From assembly GCA_023511875.1 (NCBI GenBank), contig JAIMAQ010000003.1:1-64000 (forward strand): DNA of 64,000 bases, in the 5' to 3' direction. The stretch is from Thermoflavifilum sp. GTDB taxonomy: Bacteria > Bacteroidota > Bacteroidia > Chitinophagales > Chitinophagaceae. The translations under genes were made by a program, and so were the position numbers. The notes under the pieces were generated by a model. The model was given only the letters and a program-made list of their open reading frames with translations, was not told where the DNA came from and did no database searches. Below are positions 63,166 to 64,000 of this stretch, piece after piece. Within the stretch, counting starts at the first letter, position 1. The number at the start of each line of letters is the position of its first letter.

Positions 63166-64000
63166 ATGGATTGTCAAATACAACATGTCGCTTACGCAAA
63201 TACAGGATATTTCTCTTCCATTATCATCGACTATTTAAAAGAGCATGAGCAGCTTAAGCCCTTTTATTCCTACAGCATTACCCAACCCAATTTTACAGAA
63301 ATCATTGCACATCGTCGGCAATATCCCTTTTATCGAGAACTGCTGGTAGAAGAGTTGTTGAAGCAATATGCTAAACTAGAATTATCTGAGAAGTTGCGAG
63401 AAAATATATTTTCCTTGCAACAGGAAAACACATTTACTGTATGTACAGCACATCAGCCCAATTTATTCACTGGCTATCTATACGTGATTTATAAAATCGT
63501 ACACATCATCAAGCTAGCTGAAACACTTAATGAACGTTATCCTCATTACCATATTGTGCCAGTATATTTTATGGGTAGTGAAGACAACGATTTAAATGAA
63601 TTGAGCAGTGTGTATATCGCTAGGCATCATCTTCGATGGAATACAGATCAGCAAGGTGCCGTAGGCAGAATGAAACCCGATAAAGAATTAGAAAACTTGA
63701 TTCAACAAATCAGTCAACTCCTCCCCGCAACCATACATACACAAGAACTCATAAGTCTTTTTCGAGATGCTTATTTACAACATAGCAATATACAAGATGC
63801 AACATTATACTTGATAAATGCTTTATTTGGTGAATACGGATTGGTGGTGTTTATTCCCGACCGTCGGGCTTTTAAACAAGCTATGATCCCGATTTTTGAA
63901 GAAGAATTGTTGCATCAAACCACTCAGCATTTGGTGCAACAAACCATACAACAATTATCTGTTTATTATCCTGTACAAGCACATCCACGTGAAATAAATT
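63166..64000 (+). CDS. bshC: Bacillithiol biosynthesis cysteine-adding enzyme BshC (partial)
   Basis: The first 278 codons of a gene running off the window end. The product MDCQIQHVAYANTGYFSS matches the BshC N-terminus, and YLVYKIV-like YLYVIYKIVHIIKLAE, VCTAHQPNLFTG and VPVYFMGSEDNDLNE are core BshC signatures. BshC adds cysteine to glucosaminyl-malate, the last step of bacillithiol synthesis. ATG 63166 is 24 nt after the rimO stop. Only the N-terminal half is visible, so completeness cannot be judged. Confidence 0.9.
   Translation, partial: MDCQIQHVAYANTGYFSSIIIDYLKEHEQLKPFYSYSITQPNFTEIIAHRRQYPFYRELLVEELLKQYAKLELSEKLRENIFSLQQENTFTVCTAHQPNLFTGYLYVIYKIVHIIKLAETLNERYPHYHIVPVYFMGSEDNDLNELSSVYIARHHLRWNTDQQGAVGRMKPDKELENLIQQISQLLPATIHTQELISLFRDAYLQHSNIQDATLYLINALFGEYGLVVFIPDRRAFKQAMIPIFEEELLHQTTQHLVQQTIQQLSVYYPVQAHPREIN

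Noticed and set aside
1-64000. tRNA, rRNA, CRISPR arrays, insertion sequences, phage genes
   Set aside because: Spacers were read for cloverleaf, regular repeat-spacer patterns and transposase or integrase motifs; none were seen.

Overview
The window looks like chromosomal core DNA from a member of the Bacteroidetes, most likely a Chitinophagaceae-type lineage. Supports seen in the sequence are many copies of the Bacteroidetes -7 promoter box TAnnTTTG a short way upstream of start codons, few Shine-Dalgarno sites, the yceD-rpmF-plsX cluster, a bacillithiol gene (bshC), lineage-typical families (DUF2905, DUF3810, DUF922, SatD-DUF3307, a 7TM-PAS kinase with its receiver) and moderate AT-rich composition. 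The genus is an inference. I see no rRNA, tRNA, CRISPR array, transposase, integrase or phage gene.

Layout: 1-522 is non-coding and holds a composite repeat/hairpin element. 523-7208 carries a DUF2905/cation-efflux pair, a serine hydrolase, SerA, glucokinase, a hydroxyacyl-CoA dehydrogenase with a palindrome-overlapped promoter, and a small surface protein. 7426-15834 holds mrp, pyrF, a glutaryl-CoA dehydrogenase-like gene, aroK, DUF423, ftsK, lolA and a SirB1-like gene. 16216-17178 is an AT-rich FkbM-like methyltransferase gene flanked by long spacers. 17417-31358 has topA, a DUF2520-kdsC-ubiA-type-maf run, a 1271-residue NtrY-like kinase with mazG, a 48-residue membrane protein, a ClC channel and yceD-rpmF-plsX. 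31560-42885 has a hybrid kinase, a fructosamine-kinase-family gene, DUF3810, the pfkA-pyk glycolytic pair, an RmlD-like reductase with a HAD phosphatase, and a 7TM kinase with its receiver. 43079-51702 is a glycan/proline catabolism area (GH3, DUF922, proline dehydrogenase, RlpA, sugar MFS, GH31). 51901-57240 is topoisomerase IV parE and parC with a DUF1835 gene between them. 57271-64000 has an OmpA lipoprotein with glycerate kinase, satD-DUF3307 with a candidate operator, a beta-hydroxyacid dehydrogenase, rimO and the start of bshC.

Functionally the window mixes housekeeping (topology, chromosome segregation, lipoprotein sorting, ribosome maturation, phospholipid entry) with central carbon metabolism and oligosaccharide use: a sugar permease beside GH31 and GH3 glucosidases would feed glucokinase, PfkA and Pyk. 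Genes are tightly packed, and several convergent pairs overlap at their 3' ends (4, 12, 13, 61 and 111 nt). I did not find a clear multi-gene undescribed system. The best leads are regulatory: the palindrome inside the hbd promoter and the TATCACCTC sites upstream of satD. Next come the DUF1835 gene lodged in the topoisomerase IV locus and the 111-nt antisense overlap at the end of pyk.
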